Shown here piece by piece: positions 8,021 through 16,036 of a stretch of 64,000 nt of DNA. Below the pieces are notes generated by a model. The model worked only from the letters and a program-made list of their open reading frames with translations, did no database searches and was not told where the DNA came from. Both the position numbers and the translations under genes were made by a program. The DNA lies in assembly GCF_016755875.1 (NCBI RefSeq), contig NZ_BNED01000005.1, forward strand, positions 2,707,001 through 2,771,000, given 5' to 3'. Source of the DNA: Streptomyces spororaveus. Its GTDB lineage: Bacteria; Actinomycetota; Actinomycetes; Streptomycetales; Streptomycetaceae. Positions within the stretch are counted from its first letter, which is position 1, and each line of letters starts with the position of its first letter.

Positions 8021-8179
8021 GGGATGCCCGGTGCGCAGGCGACGGTTACTTCTGGGGACCCGGAGGTCGTGGGTTCGAATCCCACCCGGCTCGTCACCCG
8101 CAAGGGAACGGGCCGGTGGAGCAGTCGGGTGGCTCGCCGGGATACAAGTCCGCCGCCGACTCCTGATCTCGGGCATCCC
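8021..8179 (+). ncRNA. Y RNA 3: YrlA-like, with circularly permuted tRNA-like domain
   Basis: The terminal stem GGGATGCCCG (8021-8030) pairs perfectly with CGGGCATCCC (8170-8179). The shared motif follows (GTGCGCA-GGC / GCC-GACTCCTGATCT), then a helix 8038-8045 with 8150-8157 (one mismatch) and ACTT/AAGT. The tRNA-like core has CCCGG (8059-8063), variable loop AGGTC, T arm GTGGG-TTCGAAT-CCCAC (8069-8085) and acceptor CCGGCTC (8086-8092). A linker capped by CCC-GCAA-GGG follows, then acceptor GGGCCGG (8110-8116), TG, D arm GAGC-AGTCGGGTG-GCTC (8119-8135) and CCGGG (8137-8141), which completes an anticodon-like stem. It ends 45 bases before the Ro60 start codon. Confidence 0.82.
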
Positions 8180-8224
8180 TCACGCAACGCCTCCCCGCTT
8201 CCATCGAATTCGGGGGGGATTCTC

Positions 8225-9814
8225 ATGGCTCGTTTCAACCTGCGCGCGTCCAAGCCGGCGCCCGCCGGGCCCACTTCGCCGGTGCGCTTCACCGGCGCCG
8301 CCCGCACCGTTCAGGGCGCACCGGGCCGGCTGCGCGATCCGCGCTCGGAGCTGTTCCTGCTCGCCGTCGCCAACTTCGTGACGCAGCGGACCGCGTACGA
8401 GAGCGGAGAGGGCCGCGACGACCGCTTCGCGGCGCTCGTACGCACCCTCGCCGTCCAGGATCCCGCGTGGACGGCCGGCCTGCTGGGCTGGCTCCGCGGG
8501 GACGCGAACATGCGGACCGCCTCGCTGGTCGGCGCCGCCGAGTACGTGAAGGCGCGGCTCGACGCGGGCGCCACCGAAGGGCCTTCGAACCGCCAGGTGG
8601 TCGACTCCGTACTGCGGCGCGCGGACGAGCCGGGTGAGCTGCTGGCCTACTGGACGGCGACGTACGGGCGCAATGTGCCCAAGCCCGTCAAGCGCGGTAT
8701 CGCCGACGCCGTACGCCGGCTCTACTCCGGCACCTCGCTGCTGAAGTACGACACCGACTCCAGGGCCTACCGCTTCGGCGACGTCCTCAACCTCGTGCAC
8801 GCCTCCCCCGACCCGGCCAAGCCGTGGCAGGGCGAGCTGTTCCGCTACGCCCTCGACCGCAGGCACAACCCGGAGAGCGCTCGGGTCCCGGCCGGCAACC
8901 GGACCCTCGCGGCCCACCGGGCGCTGATGGAGCTGCCGGTGCGGGAGCGCCGGGCGCAGGTCGTCGCCCCGGACGGGGCCGAGCGGCTCGCGGAGGCGGG
9001 CATGACCTGGGAGTCGCTGGCCGGCTGGCTGCAGGGGCCGATGGACGCGGCCGCCTGGGAGGCGGTCATCCCCTCGATGGGAGCGATGGCGCTGCTGCGC
9101 AACCTGCGCAACTTCGACCAGGCCGGTGTCTCGGACGCGGTGGCCGCGCAGGTCGCGGCGAGGATCTCCGACCCGGAGGCCGTCGCCCGGTCCCGGCAGT
9201 TCCCCTTCCGCTACCTGGCCGCCTATCAGCACGCGCCCTCGCTGCGCTGGTCGTACCCGCTGGAGCAGGCCCTCGGCCACTCGCTGGCCAACGTACCCGC
9301 GCTGCCGGGCCGGACGCTGGTGCTCGTCGACCGGTCCGGGTCGATGTGGTCCCCGCTGTCGGACCGGTCCCGGCTCAACCGGGCCGACGCCGCGGCCGTC
9401 TTCGGCACTGCGCTGGCGCTCCGGGCCGAGCAGGCCGACCTGGTGCAGTTCGGCACGACCAGCGAGGCGGTCCGGTACCGGCGCGGCGAGTCCGTGCTGA
9501 AGGTGCTGGAGCGGTTCGGGACGCTCGGCGGGACCTACACGGCCGAGGCCGTGAAGAAGCACTACCAGGACCACGACCGGGTGCTGATCGTCACCGACGA
9601 GCAGGCCGCCTCGTACGGCCACGGCGGTGACCCGACGGCCGAGGTGCCGCCCGCGGTTCCGGTCTACACCTGGAACCTCGCCGGCTACCGGGTGGGGCAC
9701 GCGCCCTCCGGCACCGCGAACCGGCACGCCTTCGGCGGGCTCACGGACGCGGCCTTCCGGATGGTGTCCCTCATCGAGGCCGGCTGCGACGCCGACTGGC
9801 CGTGGGCCTCCTGA
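8225..9814 (+). CDS. rsr: Ro60-like TROVE domain / vWA protein (Rsr)
   Basis: A 529-residue protein starting at ATG 8225 behind a G-rich ribosome site. The N-terminal two thirds is the helical-repeat TROVE ring, with the family hallmark MALLRNLRNF at about 288-297. The C-terminal third is a von Willebrand A fold with the metal site DRSGS at 369-373 and a TDE motif downstream. Ro60 proteins bind Y RNAs on the outer surface of the ring and thread the ends of misfolded or damaged RNA through the hole, with roles in rRNA maturation and stress survival in bacteria. The three Y RNAs directly upstream are its expected partners. No RtcB ligase or PNPase gene is adjacent, unlike several other bacterial Ro loci. 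Confidence 0.92.
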   Translation: MARFNLRASKPAPAGPTSPVRFTGAARTVQGAPGRLRDPRSELFLLAVANFVTQRTAYESGEGRDDRFAALVRTLAVQDPAWTAGLLGWLRGDANMRTASLVGAAEYVKARLDAGATEGPSNRQVVDSVLRRADEPGELLAYWTATYGRNVPKPVKRGIADAVRRLYSGTSLLKYDTDSRAYRFGDVLNLVHASPDPAKPWQGELFRYALDRRHNPESARVPAGNRTLAAHRALMELPVRERRAQVVAPDGAERLAEAGMTWESLAGWLQGPMDAAAWEAVIPSMGAMALLRNLRNFDQAGVSDAVAAQVAARISDPEAVARSRQFPFRYLAAYQHAPSLRWSYPLEQALGHSLANVPALPGRTLVLVDRSGSMWSPLSDRSRLNRADAAAVFGTALALRAEQADLVQFGTTSEAVRYRRGESVLKVLERFGTLGGTYTAEAVKKHYQDHDRVLIVTDEQAASYGHGGDPTAEVPPAVPVYTWNLAGYRVGHAPSGTANRHAFGGLTDAAFRMVSLIEAGCDADWPWAS

Positions 9815-9824
9815 GGCGGCCCCG

Positions 9825-10511
9825 TCAGACCCTCTCGCGTACCTGCGAGTTGTCGTAGGGGCTGTCGTAGGGCGAGTCGTCCCCGGCGTCCCGGTCCATG
9901 AAGCCGATGAACATGACCGCGATCATCAGGGCGCCCAGCAGGATGCCGATCGCGCCCAGGATGATGCCGGCGAGGGCCATCCCGCCGTTGTCGGCCTCGC
10001 CGCGGCTCGCCTTGCCGCGGCCCAGGGTGCCGAAGACGACCGCGGCTATGCCGAGCGCCACGGCGAAGAAGCTGGTGATGCAGCCGATGACCGCGAGTAT
10101 CCCGAGGACGAGCGCGGTGATTCCGAAGCCGTTGCTGCGCTGCACCCCGTAGGGCGGGTAGGCACTCTGGCCCGGGTATCCCGGGTACCCGGGATAGCCC
10201 GGGTGGCCGCTCTGCCCGGGGTACCCCGCGTCGCCGGGGTACCCGTAGCCGGGCTGGGCCGGGTACCCGTAGGCCGCGGACCCGGGCGGCCCGGTCATCG
10301 GGGGCGGGGTCGTCGTCGGTACCGGGGCCGGGGCCGCCGCGGGCGGGGCGTACTGGTCGCCCGGCATCCCGGCGAGCGTCGGCTGGTCGTGCACGGACGG
10401 AGGGCCCGACACGCCCGGCGTGCCCTGCCCGCCCTGCGACTTGCCCAGCTCGACCGCCGGCCGCTCCGGCGGCGCCCACGGGTCTCGCGGCTCGGGACTG
10501 CTGTCGGTCAT
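9825..10511 (-). CDS. DUF4190-type membrane protein with proline/glycine-rich cytoplasmic head
   Basis: A 228-residue protein. The first 125 residues are disordered and rich in Pro, Gly and Tyr, with several YPG units (GYPGDAGYPGQSGHPGYPGY). Two long hydrophobic segments follow (FGITALVLGILAVIGCITSF and ALAGIILGAIGILLGALMIA), separated by a short charged loop, as in DUF4190 proteins. The C-terminal tail is acidic. The gene converges on the Ro60 gene with a 10-base gap. Function is not known for this family; a role at the membrane is all that can be stated. Confidence 0.75.
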   Translation of the reverse strand: MTDSSPEPRDPWAPPERPAVELGKSQGGQGTPGVSGPPSVHDQPTLAGMPGDQYAPPAAAPAPVPTTTPPPMTGPPGSAAYGYPAQPGYGYPGDAGYPGQSGHPGYPGYPGYPGQSAYPPYGVQRSNGFGITALVLGILAVIGCITSFFAVALGIAAVVFGTLGRGKASRGEADNGGMALAGIILGAIGILLGALMIAVMFIGFMDRDAGDDSPYDSPYDNSQVRERV

Positions 10512-10621
10512 ACGGCGCCCCCCTCTCGTACAGCCATGCTAAGCGCTGCCACCGACAGTCACGGGCGTGCCTACGATGAATCCCGACCTGCCCGCACCCG
10601 CGTCCTCCCGGAGGCACCCCC

Positions 10622-11647
10622 ATGACCGACCTGCACCCCTTCATCGCGGGGCTGCCCAAGGCCGAACTCCACGTCCACCACGTCGGCTCGGCATCTCCGC
10701 GCATCGTGGCCGAGCTCGCCTCCCGGCACCCCGACTCGAAGGTCCCCACCGACCCCGAGGCCCTCGCCGACTACTTCACCTTCACCGACTTCGCGCACTT
10801 CATCGAGGTCTACCTGTCGGTGGTCGACCTGGTCCGCACCCCGGACGACGTGCGCACCCTCACCTTCGAGGTCGCCCGCGACATGGCCCGGCAGAACATC
10901 CGCTACGCCGAGCTGACCATCACCCCGTACTCCTCCACCCGTCGGGGCATCGACGAGAAGGCCTTCATGGAGGCCATCGAGGACGCCCGCCGGGCCGCCG
11001 AGGCCGAACTCGGCGTCATCCTGCGCTGGTGCTTCGACATCCCCGGCGAGGCCGGCCTGGAGGCCGCCGCCGAGACCGCCCGGCTCGCCGTCGACCACCG
11101 CCCCGAGGGCCTGGTCTCCTTCGGCCTCGGCGGTCCCGAGATCGGCGTCCCCCGCCCGCAGTTCAAGCCGTACTTCGACGCCGCCCGGGCCGCCGGTCTG
11201 CGCAGCGTCCCGCACGCCGGTGAGACCACCGGTCCGGAGACGATCTGGGACGCCATCCGCGAGCTGGGCGCCGAGCGCATCGGCCACGGCACCAGCGCCA
11301 CCCAGGACCCGGAGCTGCTCGCGTACCTCGCCGAGCACCGGATCGCCCTGGAGGTCTGCCCGACCTCCAACATCGCCACCCGCGCGGTGACCGACCTCGA
11401 CCGGCACCCGGTCAAGGAGATGGTCGCGGCGGGCGTGCTCGTCACCATCAACAGCGACGACCCGCCGATGTTCGGCTCCGACCTCAACAACGAGTACGCG
11501 GTGGCCGCCCGCCTCCTCGACCTCGACGAGCGCGGGCTCGCGCAACTCGCCAAGAACGCCGTCGAGGCCTCCTTCCTGGACCCGGCCGGCAAGGCGAAGC
11601 TGACCGCGGAGATCGACACGTACACCGCCGAATGGCTCGCGCGCTGA
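10622..11647 (+). CDS. ADA-family deaminase, probably 6-aminodeoxyfutalosine deaminase
   Basis: A 341-residue amidohydrolase. Metal ligands are the HxH of AELHVHHVGSAS (H17, H19), PHAGET (His and catalytic Glu), GHGT and NSDDPP. Adenosine deaminases usually read HLHLDG at the first site; here it is HVHHVGSASPR. A conserved Arg after the first strand (here R27) marks the Streptomyces members of COG1816, such as Sav2595, shown to deaminate 6-aminodeoxyfutalosine in the futalosine route to menaquinone. I therefore favour that role over purine salvage, mainly from family knowledge. The gene has its own divergent upstream region of 110 bases. Confidence 0.75.
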   Translation: MTDLHPFIAGLPKAELHVHHVGSASPRIVAELASRHPDSKVPTDPEALADYFTFTDFAHFIEVYLSVVDLVRTPDDVRTLTFEVARDMARQNIRYAELTITPYSSTRRGIDEKAFMEAIEDARRAAEAELGVILRWCFDIPGEAGLEAAAETARLAVDHRPEGLVSFGLGGPEIGVPRPQFKPYFDAARAAGLRSVPHAGETTGPETIWDAIRELGAERIGHGTSATQDPELLAYLAEHRIALEVCPTSNIATRAVTDLDRHPVKEMVAAGVLVTINSDDPPMFGSDLNNEYAVAARLLDLDERGLAQLAKNAVEASFLDPAGKAKLTAEIDTYTAEWLAR

Positions 11648-11683
11648 CGCCTCCCCGGCAACTGCGCCCCTGAGAATGGGGAC

Positions 11684-12373
11684 ATGAGCACTCTGACTGC
11701 CGTCGGCCACCGCGGCGATCCCTACCGTGTCCGTGAGAACACCCTGGCCTCGATCCGCTCCGCCTTCGCGCGCGGGGCGGACGCCGTCGAGATCGACGTA
11801 CGGCTGACCCGGGACGGGGTGCCGGTCCTGCTCCACGACGACACGCTCCAGCGGCTGTGGGGCCATGACGTACGCCTCGACGACGTCACGGCCCCGCAGC
11901 TGAAGGGGCTGACGGTGGGCGGAGTCCCCACGCTGCGCGACGCCCTGACGGCCGCCGGGGCGGGCCGGCTGATGCTCGACCTCCCCGGCGCCACGCCCGA
12001 GGCGGTACGCATCGTCATGGGCGAGGTCCGCGACTGCGGGGCGCGCGAGCGGACGTACTACTGCGGGGGCCCGAACACGATGCTGTCGGTCCGCGCCACC
12101 GATCCGGGCGCGGAGATCGCGCTGACCTGGACCTCGCTGTCGCCGCCGCGGCGGGCGCTGATCGACGCCATGGCGCCGCGCTGGCTCAACTACCGCTTCG
12201 GGCTGGTGAGCCGGGAGCTGGTGGACGCGCTCCACCGGGACGGCCTGCTGGTGTCGGCCTGGACCGCGGACACCAGGCGGACGATGAAGGGCCTCGTCGC
12301 GGCGGGCGTCGACTCGATCACCACCAACCGGCTGGACGCGCTGACCTCCGTACGCGCCGGCCTCGGGTGGTGA
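11684..12373 (+). CDS. Glycerophosphodiester phosphodiesterase family protein
   Basis: A 229-residue GDPD TIM-barrel protein with no signal peptide, so probably cytoplasmic. The HRG motif (H9-R10), the Glu of RENTLASI, the metal-binding EIDVRLTRDG and the catalytic His in VLLHDDTL are all present. It should hydrolyse glycerophosphodiesters to glycerol-3-phosphate and an alcohol. The stop overlaps the GTG of the downstream histidine kinase by four bases, so the three genes 11684-14210 are probably one transcript. Whether it feeds a signal to the kinase is unknown. Confidence 0.85.
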   Translation: MSTLTAVGHRGDPYRVRENTLASIRSAFARGADAVEIDVRLTRDGVPVLLHDDTLQRLWGHDVRLDDVTAPQLKGLTVGGVPTLRDALTAAGAGRLMLDLPGATPEAVRIVMGEVRDCGARERTYYCGGPNTMLSVRATDPGAEIALTWTSLSPPRRALIDAMAPRWLNYRFGLVSRELVDALHRDGLLVSAWTADTRRTMKGLVAAGVDSITTNRLDALTSVRAGLGW

Positions 12374-13536
12374 TACGGGCCTTCGGCGAGCGGGTCCGGA
12401 ACGCGGATGCCCGCCGGCAGGACCTGGGGCTGGCGCTGCTGGTGCAGGTGGCCGTCACGATGCCCTTCGTCGTGCCCCGGTCGCCCGATCTGCCTCCCGT
12501 GACCTGGGCCTCGTACGCGATGACGACGGCGGCCGTGCTGCCCTTGATCTGGCGGCGCCGGGCACCGGTGGGCGTACTGGTGGCGATCCTGGTCCTCGGA
12601 GGGGTCTACAAGGTCACGCTCGACGGACCGGGCCAGCCGCTGCCGTACGCGGGCCTCATCGCCTTCTACACGGTCGCCCTCCGGTGCACCCCCCGGGTCC
12701 GGGTGGCCGCGGGACTGGCCAGTGCGGTGGTGGTCGCCCTGTCGGTGGGCTGGGAGACGGGGACGGCGCGGGAGCTGCTGTTCACGCTCTTCGTCTCGGC
12801 GGCGGCCTACGCCCTGGGACGGCTCCAGCACACGCGGCAGGCGTACACGGCGGCCGTGGAGGCGCGCGCCGCCGAACTGGAGCGGGCCAACCGGATCGAG
12901 GCGGAGCAGGCCGCCGCACGCGAACGGGCCAGGATCGCCCGGGAGATGCACGACATCCTCTCGCACGCGGTCAGCATCATGATCGTGCAGGCGGAGGCCG
13001 GCCCGGTGGCCGTGCGCGCGGCACCGGAGCGGGCCGAGGCCGCCTTCGAGGCGATCGCGGAGACGGGTCGGGACGCGATGGCGCAGCTGCGCGCGATGCT
13101 GGGTGTGCTGCGCACCGACGGGGCCGCGCCCCGGAGCCCGCAGCCCGGGATCGCCGCGCTGGCGGAGCTGGTGGACCGGGTACGGGCCGGCGGGCTGCGG
13201 GTGTCGTACGAGCGGACGGGCACGGTGCGCGAGCTGCCGGCCGCACTGGAGGCGACCGTGCACCGGGTGGTGCAGGAAGCCCTGACCAATGTGGTCAGGC
13301 ACGCCGGGGCCGCGGCGGCGGACGTGACGCTGGCGTACGGACCGGGGACGCTCACGGTGACGGTCACCGACGACGGCCGCGGGCCCGGTGGCGCCCCGGG
13401 CGGACACGGGCTGATCGGCATCCGCGAGCGGGCGGCGGCCCACGGCGGAACGGCCGAGTCCGGTCCGGGGCCGGGCGGGGTCGGGTACTCGGTCCGGGTG
13501 TCCCTTGTAACCTCGCCGCTGGAGGTGGGGAATTGA
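12370..13536 (+). CDS. Sensor histidine kinase, NarL/DesK type
   Basis: A 388-residue kinase starting at GTG 12370 (GTGA overlap with the gene before; GTG 12367 is an alternative). About four to five membrane segments lie in residues 20-150, then a short coiled coil (residues 160-185). The HisKA_3 box AREMHDILSHAVS has the phospho-acceptor His at 194. The ATP-binding HATPase domain has EALTNVVRHA (N box) and DDGRG (G1). No extracellular sensor domain is evident, so the signal is probably sensed at the membrane. The partner regulator is encoded directly downstream. Confidence 0.9.
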   Translation: MIRAFGERVRNADARRQDLGLALLVQVAVTMPFVVPRSPDLPPVTWASYAMTTAAVLPLIWRRRAPVGVLVAILVLGGVYKVTLDGPGQPLPYAGLIAFYTVALRCTPRVRVAAGLASAVVVALSVGWETGTARELLFTLFVSAAAYALGRLQHTRQAYTAAVEARAAELERANRIEAEQAAARERARIAREMHDILSHAVSIMIVQAEAGPVAVRAAPERAEAAFEAIAETGRDAMAQLRAMLGVLRTDGAAPRSPQPGIAALAELVDRVRAGGLRVSYERTGTVRELPAALEATVHRVVQEALTNVVRHAGAAAADVTLAYGPGTLTVTVTDDGRGPGGAPGGHGLIGIRERAAAHGGTAESGPGPGGVGYSVRVSLVTSPLEVGN

Positions 13537-14210
13537 CGATCCGTGTGGTGGTGGCCGACGACCAGGAGCTGGTGCGCAGCGGGTTCGCGATGATCCTGGA
13601 CGTCCAGGAGGACATCGAGGTCGTGGCGGAGGTCGGGGACGGCGCGGCGGCGGTCGCGGCGGTGGACCGGCTCGCGCCGGACGTGGCGCTGCTGGACATC
13701 CGGATGCCGGTGCTGGACGGGATCGAGGCGTGCCGGACGATCTCCGCCGGGAGCGCGTGCCGCACGGTGATGCTGACGACCTTCGACTCGGACGAGTACG
13801 TGTACGAGGCGTTGCACGCGGGCGCGAGCGGGTTCCTGCTGAAGGACGTGCGGCGGGACGACCTGGTGCACGCGGTACGGGTAGTGGCGGCGGGCGAGTC
13901 TCTGCTGGCCCCCTCGGTGGCGCGGCGGCTGATCGAGGAGTACACGGCGGTGACGGGGGCCGCGGCGCGGAGCGACCTGCCGGCGGACCGGCTGGCGGTG
14001 TTGACGGCGCGGGAGCGGGAGACCCTGCTGCATCTGGGGCGGGGGCTGTCGAACGCGGAGATCGCGGCGGCGCTGGTGGTGAGCGAGCACACGGTGAAGT
14101 CGCATGTGGGGAACGTGCTGGCGAAGCTGGGGCTGCGGGACCGGATCCAGGCGGTGATCTGCGCGTACGAGACGGGACTGATCGCGGCGGGTACTCCCTC
14201 CGGCGGGTGA
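13533..14210 (+). CDS. Response regulator, NarL/FixJ family (LuxR-type HTH)
   Basis: A 225-residue protein. I chose the TTG at 13533, which overlaps the kinase stop (TTGA) and has a strong GGAGG at 13521-13525; the protein then begins with the normal receiver strand TIRVVVADDQ. The phospho-acceptor Asp is at 55 (LLDIRMP), and Thr and Lys of the active site are in MLTTFDS and LLKDV. The C-terminal HTH (LTAREREtLLHLGRGLSNAE onward) binds DNA. It should control a small regulon in answer to the adjacent kinase. Two copies of TGTCGTA occur downstream at about 14221-14250, before the serine hydrolase gene, and could be its sites, though this is only a suggestion. Confidence 0.92.
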   Translation: MTIRVVVADDQELVRSGFAMILDVQEDIEVVAEVGDGAAAVAAVDRLAPDVALLDIRMPVLDGIEACRTISAGSACRTVMLTTFDSDEYVYEALHAGASGFLLKDVRRDDLVHAVRVVAAGESLLAPSVARRLIEEYTAVTGAAARSDLPADRLAVLTARERETLLHLGRGLSNAEIAAALVVSEHTVKSHVGNVLAKLGLRDRIQAVICAYETGLIAAGTPSGG

Positions 14211-14307
14211 GGGGACGGCGTGTCGTATCCCTCGCGCCGGTGAGTTGTCGTACCGGTGAAGACCCCTCTCGCAGGTGATCCGCAACGACCCCTCCGAGCT
14301 GGAGCAT

Positions 14308-14342
14308 TGAGTCATCCGGGCCGCGGTGGCCCGGATGACTCA
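14308..14342 (+). terminator. Perfect 15-bp inverted repeat between response regulator and serine hydrolase
   Basis: TGAGTCATCCGGGCC and GGCCCGGATGACTCA are exact complements around the loop GCGGT. The repeat ends 15 bases before the ATG at 14358, immediately next to the AGGGGGA ribosome site. No U-run follows. It may terminate the two-component operon, or act as an operator or leader structure for the serine hydrolase. Confidence 0.6.
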
Positions 14343-14357
14343 CAGGGGGATTCCGCC

Positions 14358-15545
14358 ATGAAGGCTCGCACGCGCACGCTGATCGCCGCCGCTCTGGTTC
14401 TGGGCATCGCATCCGGACCGGCCGTCGCTCACGCGGCTCCGGTCCCCGTCCCGGCGGGGGTCACGGCGCCTCTCGTCCCGGCCCCGCCGAATGCCGCGGC
14501 ACTGGAGCGCGCGATCGCCGGTCTGGGGGCGGAGCACGGGGACGCGACCGCCGCACTGGTCCGCGTCGGGGGGACGAGCGGTGCCTGGCGGGGCAGTTCC
14601 GGTGTCGCGGACGTCGTCACCGGACGGGCCGCCGTCGAGGAGGGGCGGTTCCGGGCGGGGTCGGTCACCAAGACCTTCACCGCGGCGGTGGTGCTCCAGC
14701 TGGCGGCCGAGGGCCGGGTGGACCTGGACCGGCCGGTCCGGCGGTACCTGCCCGGGACCGTGCCCGATTCCTACGGTGCGGTCACGGTACGGCAGTTGCT
14801 CAACCACACCAGCGGGATACCGGCGGCGGACGGCCCGGGCGACTCGTTCGAGGCGCAGTGGGAGCACCGCTTCGACGTGACCGACCCGCACGACCAGATC
14901 GCCGATGCCCTGGCGAAGCAGCGGGAGTTCGCCCCGGGCACGGCTCAGCACTATCTGAACATCAACTACACCGTGCTGGGCGTGCTCGTCGAGAAGGTGA
15001 CGGGCACCTCGTACGAGGAGGCGGTCGGCCGGCGGATCCTGCGGCCGCTCGGTCTGCGTCAGACCTCCTTCCCGTCCCGGACGCAGACGAGGATCCACGG
15101 TCCGCACAACCGCGGGTACCAGGCGATAGCCCGGGCCGACGGCTCCCGGGAGCTGCGGGACGTGACCGAGTGGAACTCCTCGGACCGCTGGGCGGCGGGG
15201 GACATCATCTCGACCACGGCTGATCTGGAGCGGTTCACCAAGGCCCTGTTCGGCGGGCGGGTCGTGCCGGCGGCCCAGTTGGAAGAGATGTTCACGGTGC
15301 CCGCGGTGAAGACCTTCGGCAAGGGCGAGGCCGCCACCATGACCGCGGGGATGTCCAGGATCACCCTGCCGGACGGCACGGTGCTGTGGGGCAAGTCCGG
15401 TGGCCGGTACGGGTACAACACCGGCATGGGCGCGACCCGGGACCTGTCCCGCACCGTGGTCTACTCGGTCAACTCCACGAACGCCAAGGGCGAGGACACG
15501 AACCCGGTGGTCATGGGCATCGTGGGGGCGGCCTTCGCCCGGTAG
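14358..15545 (+). CDS. Secreted serine hydrolase (beta-lactamase / DD-carboxypeptidase family)
   Basis: A 395-residue protein with a Sec signal peptide (KARTRTLIAAALVLGIASG, likely cut after AHA near residue 26). The nucleophile motif SVTK is at 102-105, the YxN equivalent is in HYLNINYT, and the third motif is KSG in WGKSGGRYGYN. This is the class C / S12 layout. It may be a DD-carboxypeptidase, an esterase or a beta-lactamase-like protein; the sequence does not decide. The large hairpin just upstream and the adjacent two-component system make regulated expression likely. Confidence 0.87.
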   Translation: MKARTRTLIAAALVLGIASGPAVAHAAPVPVPAGVTAPLVPAPPNAAALERAIAGLGAEHGDATAALVRVGGTSGAWRGSSGVADVVTGRAAVEEGRFRAGSVTKTFTAAVVLQLAAEGRVDLDRPVRRYLPGTVPDSYGAVTVRQLLNHTSGIPAADGPGDSFEAQWEHRFDVTDPHDQIADALAKQREFAPGTAQHYLNINYTVLGVLVEKVTGTSYEEAVGRRILRPLGLRQTSFPSRTQTRIHGPHNRGYQAIARADGSRELRDVTEWNSSDRWAAGDIISTTADLERFTKALFGGRVVPAAQLEEMFTVPAVKTFGKGEAATMTAGMSRITLPDGTVLWGKSGGRYGYNTGMGATRDLSRTVVYSVNSTNAKGEDTNPVVMGIVGAAFAR

Positions 15546-15548
15546 GCG

Positions 15549-16013
15549 TCAGGCGGGCATGGCCTCAAGGCGCTTGATCATGCGGCGGAGCACCAGCAAA
15601 GGAATCACTCCGAAGACGCCGAACGACATGTCGATGACGCTCCACCAGAAGGGGATGCCCCGGATCGGGCCGCATATCAGGGCCAGCGGTATCACTCCGG
15701 CGCAGGCGATCATGCCGGCCTCGACGATCCAGACGTTGCGTACCGGGTCGCGGTGGACCCCGTAGAAGAAGACGGCGATGACGAGGTGGGCGAAGGCGAG
15801 CCAGTCGGTTCCGTAGAGGAGGAAGGGGTAGTCGGCGTCGGCCCGCTCCAGTCCGTCGCCCACCCGTCGCAGCCACTCGTGGTCGATCAGGGCGTTGGCC
15901 CAGCGGAGCTCACTGACCAGGGGGAAAGCCGTGAGGCCGCTGAGCACCAGGCAGATCAGGAACAGGGTCAACCAGGCACGGATCCGCCGCTGAAGGGCGC
16001 TTCTCTCGCTCAT
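15549..16013 (-). CDS. Small four-helix membrane protein of unknown function
   Basis: A 154-residue protein not recognised as a named family. Four hydrophobic segments are visible: LTLFLICLVLSGLTAF, WLAFAHLVIAVFFYGV, IVEAGMIACAGVIPLALIC and VIDMSFGVFGVIPLLVL. A polar loop of about 40 residues with several Asp, Glu and Arg lies between the first two. I took the ATG at 16013; a GTG at 16043 would put coding sequence inside the double palindrome at 16037-16070, which looks like its operator. Expression is therefore probably controlled by a dimeric regulator encoded elsewhere. Confidence 0.72.
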   Translation of the reverse strand: MSERSALQRRIRAWLTLFLICLVLSGLTAFPLVSELRWANALIDHEWLRRVGDGLERADADYPFLLYGTDWLAFAHLVIAVFFYGVHRDPVRNVWIVEAGMIACAGVIPLALICGPIRGIPFWWSVIDMSFGVFGVIPLLVLRRMIKRLEAMPA

Positions 16014-16036
16014 GGAAGGAAGCCTACGCCCATTTC

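Noticed and set aside
7838..8141. Two ordinary tRNA genes, or tRNA fragments left by an integrated element
   Set aside because: The T arm comes before the D arm and the two acceptor strands are joined directly by a short loop, so no normal tRNA could be made from either. The outer stems and the shared motif explain the region better as Y RNAs, and no integrase or att duplication is near.
10160..10290. A short tandem DNA repeat rich in GGGTACCC and CCGGG
   Set aside because: It encodes the YPG-type units of the DUF4190 protein head and is explained by the protein sequence.
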